Shown one piece after another: positions 1 through 8,511 of a stretch of 64,000 nt of DNA. The DNA lies in the NCBI GenBank assembly GCA_020692215.1, contig JAIMKW010000003.1, positions 1 to 64,000 of the forward strand, read 5' to 3'. The notes under the pieces are model-generated. The model ran no database searches. It was not told the origin of the DNA and saw only the letters and a list, made by a program, of their open reading frames with translations. The DNA is from Sandarakinorhabdus sp. Lineage in GTDB: Bacteria; Pseudomonadota; Alphaproteobacteria; Sphingomonadales; Sphingomonadaceae. Position 1 is the first letter of the stretch. The number at the start of each line of letters is the position of its first letter. Position numbers and translations under genes: made by a program.

Positions 1-180
1 GGCAAGGATGATGCGCTGCGCCTCAGCCCGCCCAAGCGGCTGACGCTGGAACAGGCGATCGCCTACATCGACGAGGATGAACTGGTCGAAGTGACGCCCA
101 AATCCATCCGCATCCGCAAGCGCTACCTCGATCCGCACGAGCGCAAGCGCAATTCGCGCGCCATGAAGGCGAGTGCATGA
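1..180 (+). CDS. typA: TypA/BipA ribosome-associated GTPase, C-terminal end (partial)
   Basis: Only the last 59 codons are inside the window; the gene begins upstream. The stretch with [19 protein letters not shown] is the typical C-terminal signature of the translational GTPase TypA/BipA, which binds the 70S ribosome and helps 50S assembly and stress or cold adaptation. The GTPase domain itself cannot be seen. The TGA stop at 178-180 overlaps the ATG of tadA by four bases (ATGA), so the two are probably translationally coupled. Confidence 0.88.
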   Translation, partial: GKDDALRLSPPKRLTLEQAIAYIDEDELVEVTPKSIRIRKRYLDPHERKRNSRAMKASA

Positions 181-626
181 GCTTTCCGCCCTCGCCGTTC
201 ATGGCGCGGGCGCTGGAACTGGCCCGGCAGGCGGCGGCGGCAGGCGAAGTGCCGGTGGGGGCTGTGCTGTGCGCCGCCAACGGCGATGTGCTGGCGGAAG
301 CCCACAACCTGACCCGGACAGACCATGACCCGACGGCGCATGCCGAAATGCTCGTTATCAGGGCGGCGGCGGCTAAGTTGGGCAACGAGCGCCTGCTGGG
401 CTGCACGCTCTGGGTCACACTCGAACCTTGCCCGATGTGCGCGGCCGCAATCGCCGAAGCGCGGATTGCACGCCTTGTCTATGCCGCGCCCGATCCCAAG
501 GGCGGCGGCATCGAGCATGGCCCGCGCATGTTGGCCCATATGCGCCACAGACCCGAAGTGATTTCCGGTGTGGCGGAGGCCGAAGCCGCTGGCCTGCTGC
601 GGGAATTCTTTCAGCGAAAACGGTAG
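177..626 (+). CDS. tadA: tRNA-specific adenosine deaminase TadA
   Basis: A 149-residue cytidine/deoxycytidylate deaminase-fold protein. The zinc-site motif HAE (H55, E57) and the PCPMC motif (C85, C88) are intact, and the length fits TadA, which converts A34 to inosine in the tRNA-Arg(ACG) wobble position in the cytoplasm. The start overlaps the typA stop (ATGA), with no other in-frame start as good. Guanine deaminases share the fold, but the short length and the [10 protein letters not shown] sequence favour TadA. Confidence 0.9.
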   Translation: MSFPPSPFMARALELARQAAAAGEVPVGAVLCAANGDVLAEAHNLTRTDHDPTAHAEMLVIRAAAAKLGNERLLGCTLWVTLEPCPMCAAAIAEARIARLVYAAPDPKGGGIEHGPRMLAHMRHRPEVISGVAEAEAAGLLREFFQRKR

Positions 627-672
627 GTTCTAACCAAATTCTCGTCTAACTGCCTGTTTTGCAACAATAGGA

Positions 673-694
673 AATTGTTCCACGTGGAACAATT
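673..694. promoter_or_regulatory. parS: parS-type ParB binding site
   Basis: A perfect 22-bp palindrome lies in the short gap between tadA and aroB. Its 16-bp core at 676-691, TGTTCCACGTGGAACA, matches the conserved chromosomal parS consensus TGTTNCACGTGNAACA at every fixed position. Known ParB proteins load at such sites and spread, organising the origin region for segregation. No parA or parB gene is in the window, so function is inferred from the match alone. It is the only such site seen here. Confidence 0.8.
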
Positions 695-712
695 ATATAC
701 CGATATGGTATT

Positions 713-1870
713 TCAGTTCTCCGGCGTGCCGTCCAGATCCGCCTCAAGAAACGCCGTCACGGCCGCCAGCGGCACGCCCTTGGCCACAAAGGCATCGCCG
801 ATCCCGCGCGCAAGGATGAAGGGCAGGCCGTCTGCTGTCATCTTCTTGTCTTGCAGCATATGGGCGACCAGCCGTGGGGCCGCTTCCGCCGCGATCCCGG
901 CCTGGCGCGGCCAGGCCATCATGCCCACGCCTGCCAGATGGGCTGTCAGCCGCCGGGCGTCGTCGGCCGGGCACAGGCCGCGCGCTGCGGAAAAGCGGAA
1001 CGCCTGCGCCATGCCGATGCCGACGGCCTCGCCGTGCAGAAGCGATCCGCCAAAGCCTGTCTCGGCTTCCAGCGCATGGCCGAAGGTGTGCCCCAGGTTC
1101 AGCAGCGCGCGGATATCGTCGGTCTCGCGCTCGTCGGCTGCAACAATGGCGGCTTTGGCCCGGCAGCTCTGCGCCACGGCATGGGCAAGCGCTGCACTGT
1201 CGCCCGCCAGCAGCGCGGCGGCATTGGCCTCGCACCACAGGTAAAAGGCCGGGTCTGCGATCAGCCCGTATTTCACGATCTCGGCATAGCCGGCGCGGCG
1301 CGCGCGCATCGGCAATGTCTGCAACAGATCGAGGTCGGCCCACACGGCGGCAGGCTGATGAAAGGCTCCCACCAGATTCTTGCCGGCCGGCGTGTTGATC
1401 CCGGTTTTCCCGCCCACCGACGAATCCACCATCGCCAGCAGCGTGGTCGGCACCTGCACGAAGCCCATGCCGCGCTTCACGATGGCGGCGGCAAATCCCG
1501 TCAGGTCGCCGATAACGCCACCGCCCAGCGCAATCACCACGTCCGAACGGGTCACTTCCAGCGCCAGCAGGGCATTCACCAGCGCTTCCAGCTGCGCGAA
1601 GCTCTTGGTTGCTTCACCGGCGGGAAGAATGATCGGCGTCACCTCGAACGCCGCCAGCGCTTCCACAAGGCGCGGCAGATGCAGTTCGGCCACGGTCGCA
1701 TCGGTCACCACGGCGACGCGGCGCTTCTTCGTCAGCGCCGCCAGCCGCGCCCCGGCACCAGCCAGAACGCCAGCGCCGATCGTCACCTGATAGCTTCGGG
1801 TGCCAAGCCCCACCGGAACATCGATTGTTGGGCGGTCGGCAAAGGCGGCATCGGGCATCGCGGTTTTCAT
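713..1870 (-). CDS. aroB: 3-dehydroquinate synthase
   Basis: A 385-residue AroB, second step of the shikimate pathway (DAHP to 3-dehydroquinate, NAD- and metal-dependent, cytoplasmic). The glycine-rich GGGVIGD (about 116-122), [19 protein letters not shown] (about 141-159) and the metal-ligand stretch HTFGHALE are all present, as is [10 protein letters not shown]. The first codon (1870) overlaps the aroK stop by four bases, so the gene is the second of an aroK-aroB operon, the usual order. The N-terminal Met at 1870 fits family length. Confidence 0.95.
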   Translation of the reverse strand: MKTAMPDAAFADRPTIDVPVGLGTRSYQVTIGAGVLAGAGARLAALTKKRRVAVVTDATVAELHLPRLVEALAAFEVTPIILPAGEATKSFAQLEALVNALLALEVTRSDVVIALGGGVIGDLTGFAAAIVKRGMGFVQVPTTLLAMVDSSVGGKTGINTPAGKNLVGAFHQPAAVWADLDLLQTLPMRARRAGYAEIVKYGLIADPAFYLWCEANAAALLAGDSAALAHAVAQSCRAKAAIVAADERETDDIRALLNLGHTFGHALEAETGFGGSLLHGEAVGIGMAQAFRFSAARGLCPADDARRLTAHLAGVGMMAWPRQAGIAAEAAPRLVAHMLQDKKMTADGLPFILARGIGDAFVAKGVPLAAVTAFLEADLDGTPEN

Positions 1871-2502
1871 GGCTTTCCGTTTCTGGTGGATCGGGGATCG
1901 AGCTGTTTCAGCGCCTGCACGATTGCCTCTACTGTCACGTCATGGGGCCCGCTTGCCGAAACGATCCGGATCGGCGCCTCGGCATAGGCCGGCCTGCGAA
2001 CCGCCATCAGGTCGGTCAACACCTGCTTCGGGTCCTTCCCCACCAACAGTGGGCGGTGGCTGCGCTTGCCAACCCTGGCGACCAGCGTGTCGATATCGGC
2101 GTCCAGCCAGATCGCGGTTCCCTTGGCCAGGATCAGGCCGCGCGTTTCCGGGTCGACAAAGGCGCCGCCGCCTGTCGCGATAACCCGCGGGCCGCTGTCC
2201 ATCAACCGCGCAATCACCCGCCGTTCGCCATCGCGGAAATGCGGTTCGCCGAAGCGTTCGAAGATCTCGGATATCGGCATGGAGGCCGCCGCCTCGATCT
2301 CGGCATCGGCATCCACGAACGGGCAGCGCAGCCGGGCAGCGAGTCGCCGCCCCACCGTCGTTTTCCCCGATCCCATGATGCCCACCAGCACGATCGGCCT
2401 GCGCCGCCAATCCCGCCGCAAGCCCGCCTTGTGGGGCGGGGGCGCCTGTTCGGCCGCGCTGTCCGATGGCGCGGCAGGAGGGGGGGCTTCCACTGGCTTC
2501 AC
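1867..2502 (-). CDS. aroK: shikimate kinase
   Basis: Phosphorylates shikimate with ATP, the fifth step of aromatic amino acid synthesis. The P-loop GIMGSGKTT, the substrate-binding FVDADAEIE, the RDGERRV arginine region, the ATGGGAF glycine loop and the lid RSHRPLL are all visible. The start is uncertain. GTG at 2502 gives 211 residues with a proline/alanine-rich N-terminus but has no good ribosome-binding site and leaves only 21 bp to the divergent gene at 2524. TTG at 2421 is preceded by AAGGCGG and gives 184 residues, closer to the family norm. The gene overlaps aroB by four bases. Confidence 0.88.
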   Translation of the reverse strand: MKPVEAPPPAAPSDSAAEQAPPPHKAGLRRDWRRRPIVLVGIMGSGKTTVGRRLAARLRCPFVDADAEIEAAASMPISEIFERFGEPHFRDGERRVIARLMDSGPRVIATGGGAFVDPETRGLILAKGTAIWLDADIDTLVARVGKRSHRPLLVGKDPKQVLTDLMAVRRPAYAEAPIRIVSASGPHDVTVEAIVQALKQLDPRSTRNGKP

Positions 2503-2523
2503 GGCCGCCGCTATAGGGGCGCG

Positions 2524-4413
2524 ATGCCAAGGCTTGCAAATCCCCGACCCCGGCTGGTTCAAACCCTGCCGAACCGCGCGATACCCGGGGCCGCGGGGCT
2601 GCTGCTTCTGGGGGCGAGCTTGCTGGCGTCTGCGCCTGTGCTGGCGCAGGAGGCAGCGCCGCCGTCTGCCGCCCCGCAATCAACACCGCGCGCCGCGCCA
2701 AAATCCCTGCTGCCTGATGATTTTCCCGATGCCCCCGCGCCGCAGCCCGTTCAGCCCCAGGGCCCAGCGCAGGGGCCGGGCTCAGTGCAGGGGCCGGGCC
2801 CAGCGCAGGGCCCCGGAACGCCAGACCCTGCGGGGCCGGATCCGTTCGGTGGGTTCGAATCGGCAGGGCCCGGCGTTTCAGAGCCTGTCATCCCGGATCC
2901 AGCCGCTCTTGAAGAGCCGGATCCTCTGGCCGCGCTTGCCGGGCCGACAGGCCAGCCGGAACTGCTGGGCATCCTCACCAGCACAACCGGCGGCTATGGC
3001 GAGACCCTGTTCCAGGGCTCGGATGCGCGCTTTCTTGCAACCCTGCTGAACCGTATCGACGCGCCGCTTGCCAGCCGCTGGGCGCAGATCATGCTGCAGC
3101 GCGCGTTGCTCACCCGGGCCCATGCGCCGGATGCGCTCGATCCGGCGGATTGGGTGGCCGCGCGCGGCTCGGCACTGGCTGCCATGGGTTCGGGGGCAGA
3201 TGCGCACCGCCTCGTCTCCCGCGTTGCCATCGATCGTTATACCCTGCGGCTCTATGCCGTCGCGGCGCAGGCTGCTCTCACCGCAGCAGACCCGATGGCG
3301 CTCTGCCCGCTTTCGCCGATTGCGCGGTCGGTTGTCGAAAATCCGGTGTGGACCCTGATCGACGCCATGTGCCTTGCGATCCTGGGCGATGAAATCGGCG
3401 CGACCGGCACCTTCGATCGGTTGCGCCGCCAGGGCGAGACCAGCGGGTTCGACATCGGCCTCGCCGAGCGCCTGTCGTCGGCGGCCGGCGGCGGGCGGCG
3501 CGGCGCCAACCCCGAATGGGGTGAAGTCGACAGCCTTACCGCGTGGCGAATCGGGCTGGCGAATGCTGCCGGCCTCGATGTTCCGGATGCCCTTCTCAAT
3601 GCTGCAACGCCCGCGCAAAAGGCCTGGTATGTCCGCCTGCCGGGCGCGGCGGTTGCCCGTCGAGCCGATTTCGCACCGGTGGCGGCGGCAACCGGCGCCA
3701 TTTCCAGCGCCGAAATCAACCGCGTTCTGGCAGCCGAAGCGGCAAGCCTGGATCCGGACCAGGCCGGGAACAGCCCCGGCGGGCAATTGCGCACCGCCAC
3801 CATTGCGGCCGAAACCGCAGGCCGCCTGAAGGCCCTGGAAGCGCTGTGGAGCCGGGCGGAGCCCGGCACGCTCGATCATTATGGCTGGCAGGTTGCAACC
3901 GCTCCGGCCGCCGCGCGTCTGCCGGTCAGCAGCGGCTTGGCGGAAGACGCCCCGGCCATCGTCGCCAGCCTGAATTCCGCCGGGATGACCGGCAACGCCG
4001 CTGCCTGGTGGCGTGCAGCCGAGGGCGCATCTGGCACTGCGCGCGCAGCGCTGTGGGCGCAGCTTGTTGCCGTGGCACCGGCCGTTCCGCTCGATGCAGG
4101 GCTGTTCGGAACCTGGGCAGGCACCGTGCCGAAGCACCGGGCCGATTTGCTCGCCGCTGGCCTTTCCGGCCTTGGGCGCGGCACCGTGGGGGCCGATGTG
4201 GCACCCGTTGCCAATGATTGGACGCGCGCGCTGGATCGCGCCGTTTCCGCCGGCCGCAAGGGCGAAGTGATGGTGCTGATCGCCACCGGGCTGCAGGGGC
4301 GCTGGCGCGATGTTCCGCCGGATTATCTGCGCCGCATTGCAGCCGCGCTTGTCGCAATCGGCCACGCAGCCGAAGCACGGCTTATCGTTGCAGAAGCCGC
4401 CAACCGGGGCTGA
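2524..4413 (+). CDS. secreted protein of unknown function, alanine-rich, with a Gly/Pro/Gln repeat region
   Basis: I do not recognise a family. The 629-residue product starts with a signal peptide (basic N-terminus, GLLLLGASLLASAPVLA, predicted cleavage near residue 41), then a disordered stretch of about 90 residues rich in Pro, Gly and Gln that contains tandem QGP-type repeats, then about 500 residues that look helical and alanine-rich with recurring WR and AL segments, suggesting a helical-repeat (TPR/Sel1-like) periplasmic domain. No catalytic motif, lipobox or membrane segment beyond the signal is visible. It is divergent from aroK, with very little space between start codons. Codon use resembles its neighbours. 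Confidence 0.75.
   Translation: MPRLANPRPRLVQTLPNRAIPGAAGLLLLGASLLASAPVLAQEAAPPSAAPQSTPRAAPKSLLPDDFPDAPAPQPVQPQGPAQGPGSVQGPGPAQGPGTPDPAGPDPFGGFESAGPGVSEPVIPDPAALEEPDPLAALAGPTGQPELLGILTSTTGGYGETLFQGSDARFLATLLNRIDAPLASRWAQIMLQRALLTRAHAPDALDPADWVAARGSALAAMGSGADAHRLVSRVAIDRYTLRLYAVAAQAALTAADPMALCPLSPIARSVVENPVWTLIDAMCLAILGDEIGATGTFDRLRRQGETSGFDIGLAERLSSAAGGGRRGANPEWGEVDSLTAWRIGLANAAGLDVPDALLNAATPAQKAWYVRLPGAAVARRADFAPVAAATGAISSAEINRVLAAEAASLDPDQAGNSPGGQLRTATIAAETAGRLKALEALWSRAEPGTLDHYGWQVATAPAAARLPVSSGLAEDAPAIVASLNSAGMTGNAAAWWRAAEGASGTARAALWAQLVAVAPAVPLDAGLFGTWAGTVPKHRADLLAAGLSGLGRGTVGADVAPVANDWTRALDRAVSAGRKGEVMVLIATGLQGRWRDVPPDYLRRIAAALVAIGHAAEARLIVAEAANRG
2753..2815 (+). repeat. 18-bp tandem repeat encoding Gly/Pro/Gln
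   Basis: Imperfect 18-bp units of the form CAGGGGCCGGGCYCAGYG follow each other (clear copies at about 2770-2787 and 2788-2805, degraded copies on both sides). They keep the reading frame of the secreted protein at 2524 and encode QGPGxx-type repeats in its linker. Confidence 0.75.
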
Positions 4414-4448
4414 TCGCGGGGCAGCAGGTCAGGCAGGTCAGAAAAGGT

Positions 4449-4482
4449 GAAGCCGGGCAGAGGCTGGCCTCCGCCCGGCTTC
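4449..4482 (-). terminator. intrinsic terminator for the acyl-CoA dehydrogenase gene
   Basis: A perfect 10-bp stem (GAAGCCGGGC at 4449-4458, complement at 4473-4482) with extra GAGG/CCTC pairing inside lies between two convergent genes. Read on the minus strand it is followed shortly by a TTTT run, so it best serves the acyl-CoA dehydrogenase gene; it may also stop plus-strand transcripts. Confidence 0.7.
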
Positions 4483-4494
4483 AATCCGGCAGCG

Positions 4495-5727
4495 CTAGTT
4501 GTAGCGCCGCAGTTCGTCCTTTGCGATCGCCTGCCGGTGCACTTCGTCCGGGCCGTCGGCAAGGCGCAGGGTGCGCTGGCCGGCATAGCCGGATGCCAGG
4601 CCATAATCCTGGCACACGCCGCCGCCGCCATGGGCCTGGATCGCCATGTCGATGATCTTCGTCGACATGTTGGGCGCCACCACCTTGATCATGGCGATCA
4701 GGGTCTTGGCTTCCTTGTTGCCAACCGTGTCCATCATGTAGGCGGCCTTCAGCGTCAGCAGGCGCGCCTGCTCGATCTCGATCCGCGCATTGGCAATCCG
4801 CTCGTGCCAAACGCCCTGATCCGAAAGCGGCTTGCCGAAGGCCGTGCGCGATTTCAGGCGCTTCACCATCTTCTCGAGCGCGCGCTCGGAGGCGCCGATG
4901 GAGCGCATGCAATGGTGGATGCGGCCCGGCCCGAGCCGCCCCTGCGCGATCTCGAACCCGCGGCCTTCGCCAAGGATTATGTTCGCGGCCGGCACGCGCA
5001 CATTTTCCAGCAGCACTTCATAATGGCCGTGCGGCGCATCATCATAGCCGAACACATGCAGCGGGCGGACTTTGGTGATGCCCGGTGCATCCATCGGCAC
5101 CAGGATCTGCGATTGTGCGAGGTGCTTGGGCGCCGACGGATCGGTTTTCCCCATCACGATATTCACCTTGCAGCGCGGGTCGCCAACGCCCGACGACCAC
5201 CATTTGCGGCCGTTGATCACATAATGATCGCCGTCGCGCACGATCGAGGTTTCGATGTTGGTTGCATCCGATGATGCAACCGCAGGCTCGGTCATCAGGA
5301 ACGCCGAGCGGATCTGCCCTTGCGACAGCGGAACCAGCCACTGCTCCTGCTGTTCCTTGGTGCCATAGCGCGCCAGCACTTCCATGTTGCCGGTATCGGG
5401 CGCGGAGCAGTTGAACACTTCCGACGACCAGCCCACCCGGCCCATTTCTTCGGCCAGAGGCGCATATTCCAGGTTCGTCAGCGGGGTTCCATCGAAATGG
5501 AATTCGTTCACCGGGGTTCCGCCATGCGTCGGCGGCACGAACATGTTCCACAGCCCGGCCGCCCTGGCCTTGGGCTTCAGTTCCTCGATGACCGCGATCA
5601 CCTTCCAGCGCTCGCCTTTGGCGACCTCTTCCTCGTAGCGGGCCTCGTTGGGATAGACATGCTCGTCCATGAAGGCCCGCAGGCGGTCCTGCATTTCCTT
5701 CATCCGCGGCGTGTAATCGAAGTTCAT
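4495..5727 (-). CDS. acyl-CoA dehydrogenase family protein
   Basis: A 410-residue FAD-dependent acyl-CoA dehydrogenase of the longer ACAD10/11-like type. N-terminal helical domain ([16 protein letters not shown]), middle beta domain with the FAD-contact segment [17 protein letters not shown] and [13 protein letters not shown], and C-terminal helical domain with IQAHGGGGV and the DGPDEVH segment that carries the expected catalytic glutamate. It oxidises an acyl-CoA to the 2-enoyl-CoA; the chain specificity cannot be read from sequence. The ATG at 5727 has GGGAGA just upstream and begins MNFDYTPRM, so the longer frame was cut there. It stands alone, in no clear operon. Confidence 0.9.
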   Translation of the reverse strand: MNFDYTPRMKEMQDRLRAFMDEHVYPNEARYEEEVAKGERWKVIAVIEELKPKARAAGLWNMFVPPTHGGTPVNEFHFDGTPLTNLEYAPLAEEMGRVGWSSEVFNCSAPDTGNMEVLARYGTKEQQEQWLVPLSQGQIRSAFLMTEPAVASSDATNIETSIVRDGDHYVINGRKWWSSGVGDPRCKVNIVMGKTDPSAPKHLAQSQILVPMDAPGITKVRPLHVFGYDDAPHGHYEVLLENVRVPAANIILGEGRGFEIAQGRLGPGRIHHCMRSIGASERALEKMVKRLKSRTAFGKPLSDQGVWHERIANARIEIEQARLLTLKAAYMMDTVGNKEAKTLIAMIKVVAPNMSTKIIDMAIQAHGGGGVCQDYGLASGYAGQRTLRLADGPDEVHRQAIAKDELRRYN

Positions 5728-5839
5728 ATCTGTCTCCCAAGGCCCATCATGATTGGTTCGGCCATCCTTAGCGGCGATTCGAGGGGCCGCAACCGGTGGG
5801 AGTGGGAGGGTGGGAAAGCGCCCTGACGGTCGTAGAAGT

Positions 5840-5893
5840 GCCAGGGGCCGATGCGCAAGGCGCATCGGGTTCGGCCTCTCGGCCGGCGCGCGG
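5840..5893. repeat. REP-like element, copy 1
   Basis: A hairpin CCGATGCGC-AAG-GCGCATCGG is followed by GTTCGGCCTCTCGGCCGG and a GCGCGCGG tail. The 25 bases at 5869-5893 recur with one mismatch at 44741-44765, and a decayed relative may lie at about 51471-51492. Placement just beyond gene ends and the stem-loop form resemble repetitive extragenic palindromes. It also sits where a terminator for the zinc-ribbon gene would be expected. Confidence 0.6.
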
Positions 5894-5895
5894 TG

Positions 5896-7020
5896 TCAGA
5901 CCCGGCCCAGCCCCTGCGGCTTCATCTGCACCCGCAGCCGGACGGCATCTTCGGGCGGGTCGATCGCGCTGGTTTCGAACCGTGCCACGCTGCCGGGGGC
6001 AAGAGAGTCAAGATCGGGGCGGACAGTCCAGCGGCCGACGATCCGGTTTTCGCGGTCCAGCAGCAGCAGTTCCACCGGCGGCACGGCGTGGCGCCGGTCG
6101 GTCGGGTTGGTCACGGTGCCCCGAACCTCCCACACCAGCCTGTTGCCGGCCAGCCGGCGCTTTTCGGCTTCCACGCCCAGCGTCAGCGGCGGCAGCGGCG
6201 CTTGCGGCACCGTGATGGACGGCAGCCCGATCCGCGACGGATCGGCCCAGCCGGGCAGCTGCACGGCAGCCGGGTTGTAGGGAGGCAGGCCATAATCCTG
6301 GGGCCGCACCCGGCCCGTGAGCACCAGCGCCGCCCATGTGATGGCAAGGACGATCAAAAGCCCCAGCGCCCACAGCCACCAGCGGCGTGGCCGGTCATCT
6401 TCGTCGGAATAATCCGTCTCGCTCCAGCCATCGGCGGTGGACCGGGGGCTTTCGGGTTCGCCATGCGCCGATTCGGCTTGGGCTCCGGCTCCAACTTCGT
6501 CTTCGTCTTCGTCTTCAGGCTCTGGCGCCATTGCCCGTGGCCCCGGCAGGCGGGCCCGGCTGCCAGCGCGGTCCCCCGCGGCAGAGGCCGCGGCTGGCGA
6601 GGGGGCGAGCCCCGGCGGCCGCTCGAAGTGCAGAGGGGGGTCGGCCGGCACCGGAATCGGCGGCACCGGAACGGGCGGAAATGCGGATTGCGGCACCATT
6701 GGCGGCGGTGGAACCGGGGTCAGCACCATGGGGGCTGCAAACACCGGCGGCGGAATGGTGAGTGTCGGCTCGACAGGCCGCGGCTCGGGCCAGCCGCTGA
6801 TGGAGGCCCAGGTCGCCGGGCGCGGGCCTTCCTCCGGCGGCATCGGATCGTCGAGTTCCAGCGCTTCTTCCTCGGGAACCGCCATCCAGACGCCGCGGCA
6901 GACCTTGCAACGCACCTTGCGGGCGCGCAGGATCGGTTCACCATCCGGGCCGGGCTCGGTGGGCCAGCTGCTTGCGTCGATACGGTAGCGGGACCCACAG
7001 CTGGGGCATGTGAGCTGCAT
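5896..7020 (-). CDS. zinc-ribbon and DUF3426-like membrane protein
   Basis: A 374-residue protein. Residues 1-45 form an MJ0042-type zinc ribbon with two CxxC pairs (C5/C8 and C38/C41). A long proline- and acid-rich linker follows (including an EDEDEDE run), then one membrane segment near residues 216-238 (WALGLLIVLAITWAALVL) and a C-terminal domain of about 110 residues with the GTVTNPTDR and PELDSLAPGS-like features of DUF3426. The likely layout is a cytoplasmic zinc ribbon with a periplasmic tail. The ATG at 7020 follows AAGGAG. The role is unknown; relatives in this order usually lie beside cell-division genes. Confidence 0.8.
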   Translation of the reverse strand: MQLTCPSCGSRYRIDASSWPTEPGPDGEPILRARKVRCKVCRGVWMAVPEEEALELDDPMPPEEGPRPATWASISGWPEPRPVEPTLTIPPPVFAAPMVLTPVPPPPMVPQSAFPPVPVPPIPVPADPPLHFERPPGLAPSPAAASAAGDRAGSRARLPGPRAMAPEPEDEDEDEVGAGAQAESAHGEPESPRSTADGWSETDYSDEDDRPRRWWLWALGLLIVLAITWAALVLTGRVRPQDYGLPPYNPAAVQLPGWADPSRIGLPSITVPQAPLPPLTLGVEAEKRRLAGNRLVWEVRGTVTNPTDRRHAVPPVELLLLDRENRIVGRWTVRPDLDSLAPGSVARFETSAIDPPEDAVRLRVQMKPQGLGRV

Positions 7021-7104
7021 GAGCGCTCCTTTCCACAACCGATGGCATGCGGCAAGACGAATGCTTGCTCCCAATCGCAAATGTCTGCCTGCAAGGGATC
7101 AACC

Positions 7105-7149
7105 GGGCCAATGGTATCGGGGCCAATGGTATCGGGGCCAATGGCATCG
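7105..7149. repeat. three tandem 15-bp repeats
   Basis: The unit GGGCCAATGGTATCG occurs three times back to back (third copy with one T to C change) in the 172-bp gap between the divergent zinc-ribbon and YdcF-like genes. No gene explains it. The gap holds the promoters of both genes. Confidence 0.85.
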
Positions 7150-7192
7150 GGGTTTGCCAACAACCGGGCCGCGTGGCTAAGGCAGGGCCAGC

Positions 7193-7813
7193 ATGGCACG
7201 GCAGACCAACAGAAAGCGAAACGACGGCATGGCGGGGCGCAACGGCCGAAGCCATGGCCAAAGGGGCATCTTCTGGTGGGCCGCGCGAATCACGGGGCTG
7301 GCGGTGCTTGCATGGGCCGTTGGCTTTGTCGTCTTCGTTCTCAACCAGGCCGGCCCGGCACCCGAGGGCCTGAAAACCGATGGCGTCGCGGTTCTGACCG
7401 GAGGCCCGCTGCGCGTGTCGCGCGGGGTCGCCGTGCTGGAGGGCGGGCTGGCACGCCGGATGCTGATTTCGGGCGTGGATCCCAGCGTCCGGCCCGAAGA
7501 GCTGGCGCAGGCCGCTGGAATCCGCCCCGCTCTGTTCGCCTGCTGCGTCGATCTCGGCTTCGTCGCCGACAGCACCCGGTCCAATGCCGAAGAAGTGGCC
7601 CTGTGGGTCGAGCGGCATCGCATCCGATCGGTCCGGCTGGTGACGGCCGGCTATCATATGCCGCGCGCCCGGATGGAGCTGGCAGCGCGGCTGCCCGAAG
7701 ACGTGACGATCGTTGCCGATGGTGTTTCGGCCGGCCTGCCGTTTTCGGCCATGCTGTGGGAATATCTGAAACTCCAGGGGTCGTGGATCACGCTGCGGGT
7801 GCGGCCGGCATGA
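7193..7813 (+). CDS. YdcF-family (DUF218) membrane-anchored protein
   Basis: A 206-residue protein with a basic N-terminus, one membrane segment (about residues 30-48, ITGLAVLAWAVGFVVFVL) and a DUF218/YdcF domain: VAVLTGGPLRVSRGVAVLEGG at the start, a DLGFVADSTRSNAEEVA segment with conserved Thr/Asn, and LVTAGYHMPRARMEL. Family members such as ElyC and SanA affect envelope polysaccharide and lipid-carrier metabolism, but the reaction is unknown. Stop overlaps the plsC start (ATGA). A later ATG at 7229 is possible but has a weaker ribosome-binding site. Confidence 0.85.
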   Translation: MARQTNRKRNDGMAGRNGRSHGQRGIFWWAARITGLAVLAWAVGFVVFVLNQAGPAPEGLKTDGVAVLTGGPLRVSRGVAVLEGGLARRMLISGVDPSVRPEELAQAAGIRPALFACCVDLGFVADSTRSNAEEVALWVERHRIRSVRLVTAGYHMPRARMELAARLPEDVTIVADGVSAGLPFSAMLWEYLKLQGSWITLRVRPA

Positions 7814-8511
7814 TCGGCTTCATCGGCTCCCTGCTGTTCCACCTCATTTTCTACACCGGGTCGGTCTTTGTCTCTACGGCGATAGCGCTTGGCTCGCGCT
7901 CGAAGGAATGGGTGCGTGCCGGCTCGCATATCTGGGCTGCGTGGTTTGTCTGGTGTGCGCGGGTCTTCCTGGGCATCACCTTCACTGTGCGCGGGCGCAT
8001 TCCGCGCGAAAGCGTCATTGTCGCGTCCAAGCACCAGAGCGCTTATGAAACGATCCTGACCCTGTATCTGTTTCACCACCCCGCCGTGGTGATGAAGGCC
8101 GAGCTTCGGAAGATCCCGATCTGGGGCTTTCTGTCGGCGCAGCACGGCAGCATTTTCGTGGAGCGCGGCAAGGGCGCTTCGGCGCTGAAATCGATGCTGC
8201 GCCAATCGCGCGCGCGCGCCGCCGAAGGGCGGCCGATCTTCATTTTTCCCGAAGGCACCCGCGTTCCTGTGGGCACCGCGCCGCCGCTGAAGGCCGGGCT
8301 TTCGGGGGTCTATTCCGGGCTTGGTGTGCCGGTTGTGCCGGTCGCGCTTGATGCCGGCGACTATTGGACCAGGCGCTTCGTGAAGCGGCCCGGGGTCATC
8401 ACCCTTGCCTTCCTGCCCGACATACCCGCCGGGCTTTCCCGCGCCGAACTGGAAGAGCGAGTGCACACTGCCATCAACCTTGATCCGAAGACCGCCGAGG
8501 TTCGCGCATGA
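7810..8511 (+). CDS. plsC: 1-acyl-sn-glycerol-3-phosphate acyltransferase
   Basis: A 233-residue PlsC-type acyltransferase that makes phosphatidic acid from lysophosphatidic acid at the inner membrane. The HX4(D/E) catalytic motif appears as HQSAYE, the glycerol-phosphate-binding motif as FPEGTR, and an N-terminal hydrophobic segment precedes them. It overlaps both neighbours by four bases (ATGA at each end), so the three genes 7193-9482 form a tight operon. Confidence 0.93.
   Translation: MIGFIGSLLFHLIFYTGSVFVSTAIALGSRSKEWVRAGSHIWAAWFVWCARVFLGITFTVRGRIPRESVIVASKHQSAYETILTLYLFHHPAVVMKAELRKIPIWGFLSAQHGSIFVERGKGASALKSMLRQSRARAAEGRPIFIFPEGTRVPVGTAPPLKAGLSGVYSGLGVPVVPVALDAGDYWTRRFVKRPGVITLAFLPDIPAGLSRAELEERVHTAINLDPKTAEVRA

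Noticed and set aside
675..1244. A plus-strand frame starting MFHVEQ inside the parS site
   Set aside because: It is opposite aroB. The MFHVEQ start is simply the translation of the parS palindrome and recurs at such sites in other genomes.
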